A stretch of DNA of 64,000 nt. Origin: Synechococcus sp. UW105. GTDB taxonomy: Bacteria; Cyanobacteriota; Cyanobacteriia; PCC-6307; Cyanobiaceae. Shown here piece after piece: positions 27,391-36,513 of the stretch (position 1 is its first letter; every line of letters begins with the position of its first letter). Location of the stretch: the NCBI RefSeq assembly GCF_900473935.1, contig NZ_UCNN01000019.1, positions 62,001-126,000 of the forward strand, given 5' to 3'. Under the pieces are notes generated by a model. The model searched no databases and was not told the DNA's origin. It worked only from the letters and a program-made list of their open reading frames with translations. The position numbers and the translations under genes are program-made.

Positions 27391-28689
27391 TTATGACTGA
27401 CGGCGATGCAGCTGGGCACCACTGGCTGTGAGTTTGGCTTCGATGGCGTCGTAGCCGCGGTCGAGGTGGTTGAGCCCCGACACCTTGCTGGTGCCCTTGG
27501 CAGTCAGAGACGCCAGCACCATGGCGGCAGCTGCCCGCAGGTCGCTTCCGGTGACGGGTGCGGCACTGAGTTGGGGCACGCCTTCGACCACGGCAGTATT
27601 GCCTTGAAGCCGGATGGATGCACCCATGCGTTGCAGCTCTGCCACGTGCTGCATGCGGTTTTCGTAAATCTTCTCGGTGATCACACTCGTTCCACTCGCA
27701 GTCGCGAGTAAGGCCATGAATGGGGCTTGAAGGTCGGTGGGAAAACCTGGAAACGGCTGGGTGGTGATATCGACTCCTTTGATCTCGCCAGGGGTGATCG
27801 TGATTCCTCCATCTTCGATCTCGAGAGTGCAACCACAGTCGCGAAGTTTCTGCAGAACAGCGCTGAGGTGCTCCGGTATGACTGGGGCCACGCGCATGCG
27901 TGAACGGGTGATGGCGGCTGCGAGCAAAAACGTTCCGGCTTCGATCCGATCTGGAATGACCGAGTAATCACAACTCCGCAATTTTTCGACGCCTTCGATC
28001 GTGATCGTTGGTCCCCCAGCACCTCTGATCTGGGCACCCATGGTGTTAAGCAGATTGGCCAGATCCTGCACTTCTGGCTCCTGGGCAGCGTTCTCAATCA
28101 CGCTTGTCCCTTCGGCTAGTACTGCTGCCATCAGGATTGTTTCGGTGGCGCCAACGCTCGGGCAGTCGAGCACGATCGACGCACCGGTGAGGCGACGACG
28201 ACGACCCGGCAGGGAGGCGCTCACCACACCGTGCTCAACGCTGACGATCGCACCGAGGGCTTTCAGGCCGCGGATGTGTTCCACCACGGGGCGGGCACCA
28301 ATCCTGCAACCGCCTGGCAGAGGCACCTTGGCCTGACCAAGACGACCAAGAAGAGGGCCGATGGCGAAAAAGCTGGCCCTGAGACCATTCACCAGTTCAT
28401 AGGGGGGTTCGCCATGGCTGAGCTCCTTGGCGTTGATATGAACGGTCTCATGACTGCGCGTCACCGCAACGCCGAGGGCTGTGAGGATCTCAGCCATGCC
28501 TTGGATGTCGGTGAGCTCTGGCACGTTGGTCAGGGTCACTGGCTCGTCGCTGAGCAGAGCCGCTGTCATCAAGACGAGAGCAGAATTCTTGGCACCACTG
28601 ACGCGGAGCTCTCCACTCAGACCATGCCCGCCTGTGATGTCCAGATGCGGCTTGAGAATCTCTTGAGACGCTGGCGCCGCAGCCGGCAT
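27391..28689 (-). CDS. murA: UDP-N-acetylglucosamine 1-carboxyvinyltransferase
   Basis: Transfers enolpyruvate to UDP-GlcNAc, the first committed step of peptidoglycan synthesis. The two-domain enolpyruvyl transferase fold is visible: [20 protein letters not shown] at the N-terminus, the fosfomycin-target Cys128 in [15 protein letters not shown], and [20 protein letters not shown] in the C-terminal half. The start [14 protein letters not shown] is preferred over a Met 24 codons upstream because conserved sequence begins here. A second, polar start region upstream cannot be excluded. It is followed by tRNA-Leu and argD. Confidence 0.97.
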   Translation of the reverse strand: MPAAAPASQEILKPHLDITGGHGLSGELRVSGAKNSALVLMTAALLSDEPVTLTNVPELTDIQGMAEILTALGVAVTRSHETVHINAKELSHGEPPYELVNGLRASFFAIGPLLGRLGQAKVPLPGGCRIGARPVVEHIRGLKALGAIVSVEHGVVSASLPGRRRRLTGASIVLDCPSVGATETILMAAVLAEGTSVIENAAQEPEVQDLANLLNTMGAQIRGAGGPTITIEGVEKLRSCDYSVIPDRIEAGTFLLAAAITRSRMRVAPVIPEHLSAVLQKLRDCGCTLEIEDGGITITPGEIKGVDITTQPFPGFPTDLQAPFMALLATASGTSVITEKIYENRMQHVAELQRMGASIRLQGNTAVVEGVPQLSAAPVTGSDLRAAAAMVLASLTAKGTSKVSGLNHLDRGYDAIEAKLTASGAQLHRRQS

Positions 28690-28844
28690 GGCAATTGAAG
28701 TTTGGATTTCCGCACCATCCTGGCAAGGGTTTTTGAGACCGTCTAGACGGCCGGCGCTCAAACTGGATCGAGCCTTGTTTCAGTCCTGTGGGCCCAGGGT
28801 TGGCGATGGCGTATGGTCTATCTCGTCGCTTTTGCGGCGCGCCA

Positions 28845-28928
28845 GCGGATGTGGCGGAATTGGTAGACGCGCTAGTTTCAGGTACTAGTGGCAGCAATGT
28901 CGTGGGAGTTCAAGTCTCCCCATCCGCA
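28845..28928 (+). tRNA. tRNA-Leu (anticodon CAG)
   Basis: An 84-nt type II tRNA: acceptor GCGGATG/CATCCGC with discriminator A, anticodon stem CTAGT/ACTAG around TTCAGGT giving CAG, and T-arm GGGAG-TTCAAGT-CTCCC. It is divergent from murA. An imperfect copy of its last 21 bases lies 841 bp downstream, listed separately. Confidence 0.96.
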
Positions 28929-29748
28929 TCGATATTCATCAAGAGCCTGATCAATCCAGAGGGTTTGTATCTGCAGCGTTTGTATCCGCTAGTTGCTGTG
29001 AATCTTTGGTGTCTCATTGAGGAATAAGGCGTGGTTCGCTGTCGAGTGAAATGATCCACTAGCGAGGGATCCGTTACTCCTGAATCAAGCCGCCTGATCA
29101 GCATGGTCAAGCTCACCAGAAGACGGCGAATCGTTCTGACTGTTCTGCTTTCGGCGATGTTCGTTCCAGTCATGACCCCGCTGTCGCTCTGGTGCCTCAG
29201 CAGCGGCCTTGTCCGAGATCGGCTTCGGGATTGAGCGATTGGATGCCGCCTGAGGCTGTTGGTCCTGTTGCTGCTGGTGCCATGCGCTCATCGGCTTTGT
29301 GGTCACCTCAGGTCTTTTCGCTTCGATCCTCGCCAGGATCTGGACGACCTCATCATGAGGATGTGAGGGTTGCTTGAGAAGGATTCGTGCAGGGGAGGGG
29401 TCCCGCCTAGACGAAGCGATCGGCAAAATTCTCAATTTGAGGGGCAGAAGCTTTGCTTTCTGAGTGAGTGAATTTTTCGTCAGTGCATTCAAGCTCCCGT
29501 CCACCCTTGATGTTCCCCCTCTTCGAGGCCGTGGAATGTGCCGCCCATGGCGTTGTTGCCAATCCCAGGACACCTTCGATTCCTGCTGGGGGTGTTGACG
29601 CAAACCGAGTCCACAACCTTCTGCTGCACTGGGATCGGTGGAACTAGCGCCCTCGACCGAGGCCACGGCAGCAGGCCACCGACTCAGGCAAGGGGCCCAC
29701 TGTTGCCTTCCGATCTGATCTGGTTCAGAGAATCGATGATCGCTGAGC
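28929..29748. other. Gene-poor gap between tRNA-Leu and its partial copy
   Basis: No recognisable gene. Reading frames on both strands exist but are low in coding character: a 193-codon minus-strand frame is Gln/Arg/Pro-rich and a 43-codon plus-strand frame is listed separately. No insertion sequence ends, integrase or phage gene was seen. The stretch may be the decayed content of a small tRNA-targeted island. Confidence 0.45.
29103..29234 (+). CDS. Possible small membrane peptide (weak)
   Basis: A 43-codon ATG frame: a basic start (MVKLTRRRRIV), one hydrophobic stretch of about 20 residues, and a charged end (GLVRDRLRD). The charge pattern fits a single-pass peptide, but no ribosome site is obvious and no family is known. 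It lies in the gap behind tRNA-Leu. Confidence 0.22.
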   Translation: MVKLTRRRRIVLTVLLSAMFVPVMTPLSLWCLSSGLVRDRLRD

Positions 29749-29806
29749 GTTCAAGTCTCCCTATTCGCACTATTTTGAAGGGGTCAATCAAGCCCTGAGC
29801 CCCACC

Positions 29807-30055
29807 ATGATCGTGTTGAAGATCTCCAATTCCTCGGAGGTTGTCGCTGCGAAGGTTGGCAAGTTCCTTGAGTTTTTGACTCCAGACTCGATCGATCACA
29901 CCACTGTTGAAGACCAGGTGATCAAGAAGCTTGTGGAGAATCTTGCGGCCGAAGGGATTAAGGGCGAGATCGCGGCAGTGAAGGGGATTGATCTGGATGG
30001 TCAGGAAATCAGTCTTCGCGATGGGATGAAGGTGCGAAAGCACGAGTCGTTCTGA
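29807..30055 (+). CDS. Conserved hypothetical small protein
   Basis: An 82-residue acidic protein starting MIVLKISNSSEVVAAKVGKF, with an amphipathic helix around EDQVIKKLVENLAAEG and a C-terminal DLDGQEISLRDGMKVRKHES that reads as a pair of strands. It has no signal or membrane segment. Codon use is good. It begins right after the tRNA-Leu 3' copy and ends 25 bp before the RNA methyltransferase, so the two may share a transcript. No family recognised. Confidence 0.65.
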   Translation: MIVLKISNSSEVVAAKVGKFLEFLTPDSIDHTTVEDQVIKKLVENLAAEGIKGEIAAVKGIDLDGQEISLRDGMKVRKHESF

Positions 30056-30080
30056 TCGTCTCCGACGTGTGTGCAGGGTG

Positions 30081-30935
30081 ATGCAGCCGTTGATCACCAG
30101 TCGTCGTAATCCTCTCGTGCGCCGTCTCCGGGCCCTGGCAGGGCGCAAAGGGCGTGAGCAGGAAGGATTGGTCTTGTTGGAAGGCACCCATCTTCTCCAA
30201 GAGCTGGCACCCTTGCTCGAGCACAAGGATCTCGAGCTTGAGCTTGTGGCCACGCCCGCCTGGATCGACGGACATCAGCCGCTGCTGGCTCTGTTCAAGC
30301 CAATGCTCCGGCTGCAGTTGGTGAGCGAAGAGGTGCTTCAGGCGGCCTTGTCAACCGTGCATCCCGATGGCGTCGCTGCCCTGATGCCTTTAGCCCTGTT
30401 GCCCCAGTGCCCGGCGCTACCCACGTTCGTGCTCGCGTTGGACCGGGTTCAGGATCCAGGCAATCTCGGCACCCTGTTGCGCACTGCCCTAGCTGCGGAT
30501 GTGGAGATGGTCTGGCAGGGGTCCGGCGCAGATCCGCTCAGTCCCAAGGTGGTGCGTAGTTCGGCTGGTGCGCTCCTGCGGCTGCCGCATCAGCGTTTTG
30601 GTCCCTCTGAAGCGATGGGTGTGGAGGGCTTGCGGCAGGCCCTATTGGATGGGCAGGACCGTGGCCTTCAGGTGGTGGGCACCGTGGTGCCAGGGACAGG
30701 TCCCGCGCTGCCCGTTTGCTCGTACTGGGAGCTTGACTGGACCCGACCGACGGTGCTTGTTCTCGGTAATGAGGGCAGTGGGCTCCATCCCGATCTGCAG
30801 GGATGCTGCACCCACGCAGTCACCCTCCCCCACAGCACGGCTGTGGAGTCGTTGAATGTGGCATCTGCGGCTGTTCCGCTCCTTCTGGAACGGCGAAGGG
30901 CGACAATGACCGCTTCCTCGCAGCAGTCCGGGTGA
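30081..30935 (+). CDS. TrmH/SpoU family RNA methyltransferase
   Basis: A SAM-dependent 2'-O-methyltransferase of the SPOUT class, acting on rRNA or tRNA. The N-terminal substrate-binding domain has ITSRRNPLVRRLRAL and EGLVLLEGTHLL. The SPOUT core has LALDRVQDPGNLGTLLRTA, LVLGNEGSGLHPDL and VTLPHSTAVESLNVASAAVPL, the three SpoU motifs, all intact. The start MQPLITS is used; a GTG four codons upstream is also possible. It overlaps lpd by 4 bp. The target nucleotide is unknown. Confidence 0.92.
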   Translation: MQPLITSRRNPLVRRLRALAGRKGREQEGLVLLEGTHLLQELAPLLEHKDLELELVATPAWIDGHQPLLALFKPMLRLQLVSEEVLQAALSTVHPDGVAALMPLALLPQCPALPTFVLALDRVQDPGNLGTLLRTALAADVEMVWQGSGADPLSPKVVRSSAGALLRLPHQRFGPSEAMGVEGLRQALLDGQDRGLQVVGTVVPGTGPALPVCSYWELDWTRPTVLVLGNEGSGLHPDLQGCCTHAVTLPHSTAVESLNVASAAVPLLLERRRATMTASSQQSG

Positions 30936-32374
30936 GCGACGCCAGTTTCGACTTCGATGTGATCGTGATCGGTGCCGGCTATGGCGGCTTCGATGCAGCC
31001 AAGCATGCGGCAGAGCACGGCCTCAAAGTGGCGATCATTGAATCCCGCGACATGGGTGGCACCTGTGTGAATCGCGGCTGCGTCCCTTCGAAGGCTTTGC
31101 TGGCGGCCAGTGGCAGGGTGCGGGAGCTCGCCGATGCTGAGCATCTGCAGGGTTTCGGTATTCATTCAGCCCCGGTGCGTTTCGAACGCCAAAAGATCGC
31201 TGACCATGCCAATCAACTGGTGGCCTCGATCCGCACCAATCTCACCAAGAGCTTGCAGCGGGCTGGGGTCACCATCATCCGTGGAACGGGGCGACTGGAA
31301 GGGACCCAGGCAGTGGGTGTGCGGGAAATCAATGGCGTCGATCGCGTGCTCAGTGCCCGCGACGTGATCATTGCCACCGGTTCTGATCCCTTCGTTCCTC
31401 CTGGTATCGAGATCGATGGCCGGAGCGTGTTCACCAGCGATGAGGCGGTCAACTTGGAGTGGTTGCCCCGTTGGATTGCCATCATTGGCAGCGGTTACAT
31501 CGGCCTGGAATTTGCTGACGTCTATACGGCGTTGGGCTGTGAAGTGACGATGATCGAGGCCTTGGATCGGGTGATGCCCACCTTTGACCCCGATATCGCC
31601 AAGCTGGCCGCCCGCAAACTGATCGACGGCCGTGACATCGATGCACGCTCCGGTGTGTTGGCCCAATCGATCAAGCCTGGTGCGCCAGTTCAAATCGAGT
31701 TGGTTGATATGCAAACCCGCGAGCCCGTTGAAACCCTGGAAGTGGATGCTGTGCTTGTGGCGACTGGGCGTGTACCCAGCAGCAAGACTCTCAATCTTGA
31801 GGCCCTGGGCATTGAAACCAACCGTGGTTTCGTGCCGATTGACGACAGCATGCATGTGCTGGTGGATGGTCAGCCCATCCCTCATTTGTGGGCCGTCGGT
31901 GATGTCACCGGCAAGTTGATGCTGGCCCATACCGCTGCCGCCCAGGGCACGGTGGCCGTGGACAACATCCTTGGGCATCAGCGGCAGATCGATTACCGCA
32001 GCATCCCTGCGGCCACCTTCACCCATCCCGAGATCAGTTCCGTGGGCTTGAGCGAGGCTGACGCCAAGCAGCTCGCCACCGATCAGGGCTTTGAGTTGGG
32101 TGCTGTGCGCAGCTACTTCAAAGCCAATTCCAAGGCTCTGGCGGAGCTTGAGAGTGATGGCCTGATGAAACTGCTGTTCAATAAAACCAGCGGTGAAGTT
32201 CTGGGGGCCCATATCTATGGTCTGCATGCTGCCGACCTCATTCAGGAGGTGGCGAACGCCGTCGCCCGTCGTCAGAGCGTGCGTGAGCTGTCGACCGAAG
32301 TGCACACACACCCAACATTGAGCGAAGTGGTGGAAGTGGCCTACAAGCAGGCTGCTCACGCTCTCGCAGCCTGA
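30932..32374 (+). CDS. lpd: Dihydrolipoyl dehydrogenase
   Basis: The FAD- and NAD-dependent E3 of the pyruvate dehydrogenase complex (and of glycine cleavage). The FAD loop VIVIGAGYGGFDAAKHA is followed by the redox disulfide GGTCVNRGCVPSK. A second loop, IAIIGSGYIGLEFADVY, binds NAD; then VATGRVPSS, LWAVGDVTGKLMLAH and, at the C-terminus, HTHPTLSEVVEVA with the His-Glu pair. The start is a GTG overlapping the methyltransferase stop (GTGA). At 480 residues it is normal. The E1 alpha gene pdhA lies elsewhere in this window; trpC follows after 9 bp. Confidence 0.96.
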   Translation: MSDASFDFDVIVIGAGYGGFDAAKHAAEHGLKVAIIESRDMGGTCVNRGCVPSKALLAASGRVRELADAEHLQGFGIHSAPVRFERQKIADHANQLVASIRTNLTKSLQRAGVTIIRGTGRLEGTQAVGVREINGVDRVLSARDVIIATGSDPFVPPGIEIDGRSVFTSDEAVNLEWLPRWIAIIGSGYIGLEFADVYTALGCEVTMIEALDRVMPTFDPDIAKLAARKLIDGRDIDARSGVLAQSIKPGAPVQIELVDMQTREPVETLEVDAVLVATGRVPSSKTLNLEALGIETNRGFVPIDDSMHVLVDGQPIPHLWAVGDVTGKLMLAHTAAAQGTVAVDNILGHQRQIDYRSIPAATFTHPEISSVGLSEADAKQLATDQGFELGAVRSYFKANSKALAELESDGLMKLLFNKTSGEVLGAHIYGLHAADLIQEVANAVARRQSVRELSTEVHTHPTLSEVVEVAYKQAAHALAA

Positions 32375-32383
32375 GGACGATCT

Positions 32384-33268
32384 ATGGACATCCGCCGCAG
32401 ACCACCTAACCCTTCGGTGCAGGTGGCCCATCTCGAATACGGCATTCCCCACAAGGACGCTGAGCCTCGTCACATCCTTGAGAAGATCGTTTGGGAAAAG
32501 GACCGCGAAGTTTCAGTGGCCCGTGAGCGGATGCCGCTCGATCAGCTCAAGGCGAAGGTTGTGAAGCTTCCGCCGGCGAGAGATTTCCTGGCTGCACTGC
32601 GACAGCCGACCGTGAAGCCTGCGGTGATCGCTGAGGTGAAGAAAGCGAGCCCGAGCAAGGGGGTGATCCGGGAGGATTTCGATCCCGTGTCTATCGCTAC
32701 GGCCTATGCCGCTGGGGGTGCAAGCTGTCTCTCAGTGCTGACCGATAAGACCTTCTTCCAGGGTGGTTTTGAGGTGTTGGTGGATGTGAGGGATGCCGTT
32801 GTCTTGCCATTGCTCTGCAAGGACTTCATCCTCAGCCCCTATCAGCTCTATCAGGCTCGGGCCGCCGGCGCTGATGCTGCCCTTTTGATTGCCGCGATCC
32901 TCTCGGACCAGGATCTTCATTACCTCTCCAAAGTGGCAGCTGCGCTTGGCCTCACTGTGTTGGTTGAGGTGCACAATGCAGAGGAATTGGACCGTGTGCT
33001 CAGCCTGGGAGGCTTCCCTTTGATTGGCATCAACAACCGCGATCTCACGACGTTCGAGACCGATCTGAGCACCACTGAAACCCTCTCAGCGCAGTTCGGT
33101 GACCGACTGAAGCAGCAAAATGCGCTGTTGGTGAGTGAATCAGGTCTGTTCTCGCGCGCTGATCTCGACCGTGTTCAGGCTGCAGGTGCTGGGGCGGTGT
33201 TGGTGGGTGAGGCTCTGATGCGTCAGCAGGATGTCGAAGCGGCCCTGAAAAGTCTGATATCAGGCTGA
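32384..33268 (+). CDS. trpC: Indole-3-glycerol phosphate synthase
   Basis: Closes the indole ring in tryptophan synthesis. A TIM barrel with [20 protein letters not shown] (catalytic Lys), [49 protein letters not shown] and [13 protein letters not shown] ~45-residue N-terminal extension before the core is usual in cyanobacteria. It follows lpd by 9 bp and is followed by an intrinsic hairpin, so it ends the transcript that begins upstream of the RNA methyltransferase. Confidence 0.97.
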   Translation: MDIRRRPPNPSVQVAHLEYGIPHKDAEPRHILEKIVWEKDREVSVARERMPLDQLKAKVVKLPPARDFLAALRQPTVKPAVIAEVKKASPSKGVIREDFDPVSIATAYAAGGASCLSVLTDKTFFQGGFEVLVDVRDAVVLPLLCKDFILSPYQLYQARAAGADAALLIAAILSDQDLHYLSKVAAALGLTVLVEVHNAEELDRVLSLGGFPLIGINNRDLTTFETDLSTTETLSAQFGDRLKQQNALLVSESGLFSRADLDRVQAAGAGAVLVGEALMRQQDVEAALKSLISG

Positions 33269-33312
33269 CTGCAAGGCCCTTTCTGCGCTGAGTTTGCTTT
33301 GGTTTGTGCTTT

Positions 33313-33345
33313 GCAAAAGCCCCCCGTTAGATCGGGGACTTTTGC
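33313..33345 (+). terminator. Hairpin terminator after trpC
   Basis: GCAAAAG and CCCC pair with GGGG and CTTTTGC around a TTAGAT loop, with one C-A mismatch. The T-run lies in the 3' arm, so it can act in both directions. It is 45 bp past the trpC stop. Confidence 0.75.
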
Positions 33346-33533
33346 ATGGTCTATGCACTCTCAATGCCTTGGCGGTCTGGTTGGCTGCCAAGCAATACCC
33401 ATTCACCAGCGGCCTTGGACTGGTCCACGAAGGCGTCATCGCTGCTGAAATCGGACTCGATCCTCTCGCGCAGCGTTCCTGTGGGTTGGCCGCCGCCACC
33501 TGGCTTCATGTTCGGCCTGTCGAGGCTGTGGTT

Positions 33534-33764
33534 CTAGACCTGGGCAGCATTGTTGAACACCCCGATCCGGCTGGCATCTCCGGCACTGGTGGTGATGAGG
33601 TCTTCCAGGCTCTTGCCTTCGAGCTCAGTGCCTTCAATCCCCTTGTTCAGGTTGGTGACCGAGGCGTAGTGATGCCTGCCGTGGAGGAACGCAAGGGTCG
33701 ACCGGGAGAGATGAGGTATCCAGCTCATCAAGGCCGTTAGGCCGCTGGGCAGGGTATGGGCCAT
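33534..33764 (-). CDS. Small hypothetical protein
   Basis: A 76-residue protein from MAHTLPSGLTALMSWIP to FNNAAQV. The second half (NLNKGIEGTELEGKSLEDLI, then TTSAGDASRIGVF) has strongly coding-like third positions, with mostly G or C. The frame is open upstream, but the extra part is low in coding character, so the Met used here is favoured. No family recognised. It lies alone between trpC and the nickel permease; a longer plus-strand frame across it looks like its shadow. Confidence 0.5.
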   Translation of the reverse strand: MAHTLPSGLTALMSWIPHLSRSTLAFLHGRHHYASVTNLNKGIEGTELEGKSLEDLITTSAGDASRIGVFNNAAQV

Positions 33765-33887
33765 GCATGCAGCATTTTTACGAGCGATTGTGAAATTTGA
33801 TCGTGGTCTGGGTTGGCTTTTCGCGCGTTCGCTTGCACGCGTCAGAGGCAGCCTCTGTTGCAGAATCAATGATTCGGAATCTGTCTC

Positions 33888-34556
33888 TTGCTGATCAGTG
33901 TTCTGACTGGACTGGCTGCTGGGGCGATGCATGTTGTCAGTGGAGCCGACCATTTGGTCGCCATGGCTCCATTTTCGCTTCGTAGGCCCGTCGAGGCTTT
34001 GCGTGCGGGCTTGGTCTGGGGGGCAGGACATTCGATTGGTGTGGTCCTTCTTGGCCTTTCAGGCGTGTTCCTGAAGGATCTGATTCATGCCGAAACCATG
34101 TCGGCCTGGGCCGAATTTCTGGTTGGTCTGAGTCTGTTGATCGTGGGTGTTCTGGCGCTTCGCACCGCCTTTGGTCTCGAGCTGCATACCCATGAGCATC
34201 ATCACGATGGTGTCTCATCCCATCGGCACCTGCATTTGCATGTGCGAGGCCAAGGCAATCACTGGCGCCATGCGCACGCTGTCTCAGGTCTTGGCTTGCT
34301 GCATGGACTGGCAGGGGCTGGACACCTGCTGGCTGTGATTCCCGCTCTTGCCTTGCCTCTGCATGGAGCGATTCTCTATCTGATGGCCTATTTGTTGGGG
34401 TCGATTGCTGCCATGGTGGCTGTGGTGACAGTGATTGCTCTGCTGACGCGAGCCAGCAGTGTTCGCGCACTGCCGGTGCTCGTTGGTTTGACCGGTGGCT
34501 TATCGATCTTCACTGGGGCTCTTTGGTTGCACAAGACAACGCCGAACGTGTTCTGA
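33888..34556 (+). CDS. UreH/NiCoT-like permease, probable nickel uptake
   Basis: A 222-residue membrane protein with six segments in two similar halves. The first half has the metal-transport signature GAMHVVSGADHLVAM (H-x4-DH type) and the second GLLHGLAGAGHLLAV. Between them lies a His-rich loop (HTHEHHHDG, HRHLHLH). These are marks of UreH/NicO-type nickel or cobalt carriers. The neighbours sodX and sodN need nickel, which supports nickel uptake for superoxide dismutase; this is inference from context. The start is a TTG, as no ATG precedes the first helix. It ends 3 bp from the convergent sodX. Confidence 0.82.
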   Translation: MLISVLTGLAAGAMHVVSGADHLVAMAPFSLRRPVEALRAGLVWGAGHSIGVVLLGLSGVFLKDLIHAETMSAWAEFLVGLSLLIVGVLALRTAFGLELHTHEHHHDGVSSHRHLHLHVRGQGNHWRHAHAVSGLGLLHGLAGAGHLLAVIPALALPLHGAILYLMAYLLGSIAAMVAVVTVIALLTRASSVRALPVLVGLTGGLSIFTGALWLHKTTPNVF

Positions 34557-34559
34557 GTT

Positions 34560-34931
34560 TTAGGTGTCAGCCTTGCCAGGCATGGGCACTTTGGCCATCA
34601 CCTCACCGATCAGAAGAGGGATAGGAACAGAACCAAACTGTCGGCTATCGGTGCTCATCTCAGGATTGTCTCCCTGAAGGATCATCCTGTCTCGATCGAT
34701 GCTGATCAGGCGTTTGGTGATGATCACCCCTGTTTTTTGAGGGTGACGGCAGACGAGGATCTGACCCGGTGATGGCAGAGCTCCTCCCCTCTGAAAAGGC
34801 TTGACCAGCAGGCGGTCACTGGGTCGCAAGGTCGGCCACATCGACAAGCCTTCGACTTGCATCAGGCGTCGCTTGCCACAAAAAAGCAGCAACAGATCAT
34901 GGAGACCTGCTGCTGCAACATCGGATTGCAC
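34560..34931 (-). CDS. sodX: Nickel superoxide dismutase maturation protease
   Basis: An S26-type (signal-peptidase-like) protease expected to remove the propeptide of SodN so that the mature N-terminal His can bind nickel. The catalytic Ser is in VEGLSMWPTLRP and the Lys in IITKRLI; then LQGDNPEMSTDSR matches the box D region. There is no long membrane anchor, as in other SodX proteins. It is downstream of sodN by 27 bp on the same strand. A later Met (MQVEGLS) would be too close to the active site. Confidence 0.93.
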   Translation of the reverse strand: MQSDVAAAGLHDLLLLFCGKRRLMQVEGLSMWPTLRPSDRLLVKPFQRGGALPSPGQILVCRHPQKTGVIITKRLISIDRDRMILQGDNPEMSTDSRQFGSVPIPLLIGEVMAKVPMPGKADT

Positions 34932-34958
34932 CGAAGTAATAGCGCTAATGGAGGCGGC

Positions 34959-35429
34959 TCAGGATGCGGTCACCCAGGCGTCATTGCGACCTTTGGACGT
35001 CCAGAACATGCCGTGGATTTTTTCCACGGCCGCCATCAGCTCCTCAGCCTTGGCTTGGTCGATGTTCACCTTGCAGGCGCTGCAAAGCTTGGAGGCTTTC
35101 CAGAAGACATCGTGCAGATCAGGGAAGGTTGCGAGGTGGTCGGGCTTGAAATAGTCCGTCCAAAGGATCAGAAGTTCTTTCTTGGTCTTCTGAGCCTCTT
35201 CCTCCTTGATGGCCACATAGCGGGAGAAGGTGTTGTAAGCGGCCAGTGCTGCGGTGTCTCCAGCAGCAGGGGCTTCCATGGCTTTTAGTTTTTTGGTCAT
35301 GGAAAGCACCGCTTCAGCTGCAACACGAGCGGATGCGGGGTCATAGACACCACAGGGGCCATCACAGTGAGCTTCAACCACCTCTGCGGGTAGTGAGCGA
35401 ACGATGGCTGAAAGGGCCGAGCGGAGCAT
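34959..35429 (-). CDS. sodN: Nickel superoxide dismutase
   Basis: Dismutates superoxide with a nickel hook. The mature N-terminus HCDGPCGVYDP holds all nickel ligands (His1, Cys2, Cys6). It is preceded by a 20-residue propeptide, MLRSALSAIVRSLPAEVVEA, that SodX should remove. A four-helix body follows (KKELLILWTDYFKPDHL; KVNIDQAKAEELMAAVEKI). The frame opens ten codons further upstream at another Met; the shorter form matches the usual propeptide. Use of Ni-SOD in place of Fe-SOD is typical of marine picocyanobacteria and saves iron. Confidence 0.96.
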   Translation of the reverse strand: MLRSALSAIVRSLPAEVVEAHCDGPCGVYDPASARVAAEAVLSMTKKLKAMEAPAAGDTAALAAYNTFSRYVAIKEEEAQKTKKELLILWTDYFKPDHLATFPDLHDVFWKASKLCSACKVNIDQAKAEELMAAVEKIHGMFWTSKGRNDAWVTAS

Positions 35430-35472
35430 CTGCGTAGAAACGTAATTGCTGTGGTTCAAGACTAACCGCGGC

Positions 35473-36090
35473 TCACTTCTTGATGTCGAGGAGCTCGACC
35501 TCGAAAATCAGGGTGGCGTTGGGTGGGATCACACCACCAGCCCCGCGGGCGCCATAGCCGAGATCCGAGGGGATCACCAATTTCCTCTTGCCACCGACCT
35601 TCATGCCCTGTACGCCTTCGTCCCAGCCCTTGATGACCCGGCCGGCTCCGAGGGGGAAGGTGAAAGGAGTGCCGCGGTCGTAGCTGGCGTCGAATTGGGT
35701 GCCGTCCTCAAGAGTGCCGCGGTAGTGAACCACCACGGTCTGACCAGAGCTGGCTTCAGGACCGGTGCCGACTTCGATATCGGTGATGCGCAAGCCGCTT
35801 GCTGTGAGTTGGGACGTTTCGGCCTGCAGTGCACCACCGAGGGCGGAGGCGTCAGCTTGGTTGGAATCAGCTGCCATGGCGAAGAGAGTGGGGTTTGAAT
35901 CCTCAGGATCGAGCTCCAGAGGTGTGGCCTGGATCGATTGGGCGGAGCTGCTGCGGGCCACGGCCTCCATTGCGGAGGGTTCACCGATTGGTGGCGCTGC
36001 CCCAACTGTGGAGGGAGCCACGATCTGGCTCACCAGGGCCACCACCAGGCAGACCACACAGACCGCAGAACTGATCAGGATGTCGCGCAC
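35473..36090 (-). CDS. FKBP-type peptidyl-prolyl isomerase, membrane-anchored or exported
   Basis: A 205-residue protein with an N-terminal hydrophobic segment ([19 protein letters not shown]) that may be a signal or anchor, a ~75-residue acidic linker, and one FKBP domain (~100-205). The domain has [58 protein letters not shown] and [16 protein letters not shown], the full set of FKBP motifs. It probably folds proteins outside the cytoplasm or in the lumen. It lies 38 bp downstream of the phasin-like gene. Confidence 0.93.
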   Translation of the reverse strand: MRDILISSAVCVVCLVVALVSQIVAPSTVGAAPPIGEPSAMEAVARSSSAQSIQATPLELDPEDSNPTLFAMAADSNQADASALGGALQAETSQLTASGLRITDIEVGTGPEASSGQTVVVHYRGTLEDGTQFDASYDRGTPFTFPLGAGRVIKGWDEGVQGMKVGGKRKLVIPSDLGYGARGAGGVIPPNATLIFEVELLDIKK

Positions 36091-36128
36091 GGCGTACAGC
36101 AGTTGGAAACGGACCGATTCTGGCAGGT

Positions 36129-36458
36129 TCAGTCCTGCCGTTCTCGTTGGCGCAACTGTTGCTCCAGTCGGTCGATGCGGCCGCGCAATTCATCCAGTTC
36201 TCGCTGACTGGCCAGACCAAGATCCTGAAGCAGATTGTCGCGGTTGCGTTCCAGGTTCCTCCCCATCTGTTGCTCCAGCTCGGGCGTATCGCCTCGCAGG
36301 GCCTTGAGCACGTCGTCCACCAGGGCCGAGGCGTGGCTGGAATCGAGGCGACCACTGCTCACCCATTCCTGGGTGACGTAGCGCAAGCGGTCGGCCACAA
36401 GGGTTGTGGTGCCAAGGCCACGAAGGAGCAGTTGCTGCAATGGATTGGCGCTCTCCAT
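36129..36458 (-). CDS. Phasin-like coiled-coil protein
   Basis: A 109-residue helical protein: [19 protein letters not shown], then an acidic middle, and a C-terminal coiled coil ([20 protein letters not shown] followed by QQLRQRE). This order resembles the phasin / PHA granule regulator-like superfamily, common in cyanobacteria even without PHA. No signal peptide. It is divergent from lnt and upstream of the FKBP gene. Function unknown. Confidence 0.72.
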   Translation of the reverse strand: MESANPLQQLLLRGLGTTTLVADRLRYVTQEWVSSGRLDSSHASALVDDVLKALRGDTPELEQQMGRNLERNRDNLLQDLGLASQRELDELRGRIDRLEQQLRQRERQD

Positions 36459-36513
36459 GACCGGTCGCTCTACGCGGATGGCTTCAGGATGGCTTGATCA
36501 CCCTCTGCTGACC

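Larger units (their letters stand above)
28908..29769. repeat. att-like direct repeat of a tRNA-Leu 3' end
   Basis: The last 21 bases of tRNA-Leu(CAG), 28908-28928, recur at 29749-29769 with 19 of 21 matches (two C-to-T changes). A TTCAG that could be the old anticodon loop lies ~25 bases before the copy. tRNA 3' ends are common integration sites, and integration leaves such a repeat at the far side of an island. The 820 bp between them hold no integrase. This may be the scar of an eroded island. Confidence 0.55.

Noticed and set aside
29085-29666. A 193-codon minus-strand frame behind tRNA-Leu
   Set aside because: Gln/Arg/Pro-rich composition, no family, no ribosome site, and it spans both orientations of weak frames; it is more likely open by chance.
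31166-32473. A 435-codon minus-strand frame
   Set aside because: It is the antisense shadow of lpd, a well-conserved gene; its translation is His/Gln-rich and matches nothing.
33294-33740. A 148-codon plus-strand frame after trpC
   Set aside because: It begins before and runs through the trpC terminator hairpin and lies opposite a more coding-like minus-strand frame.
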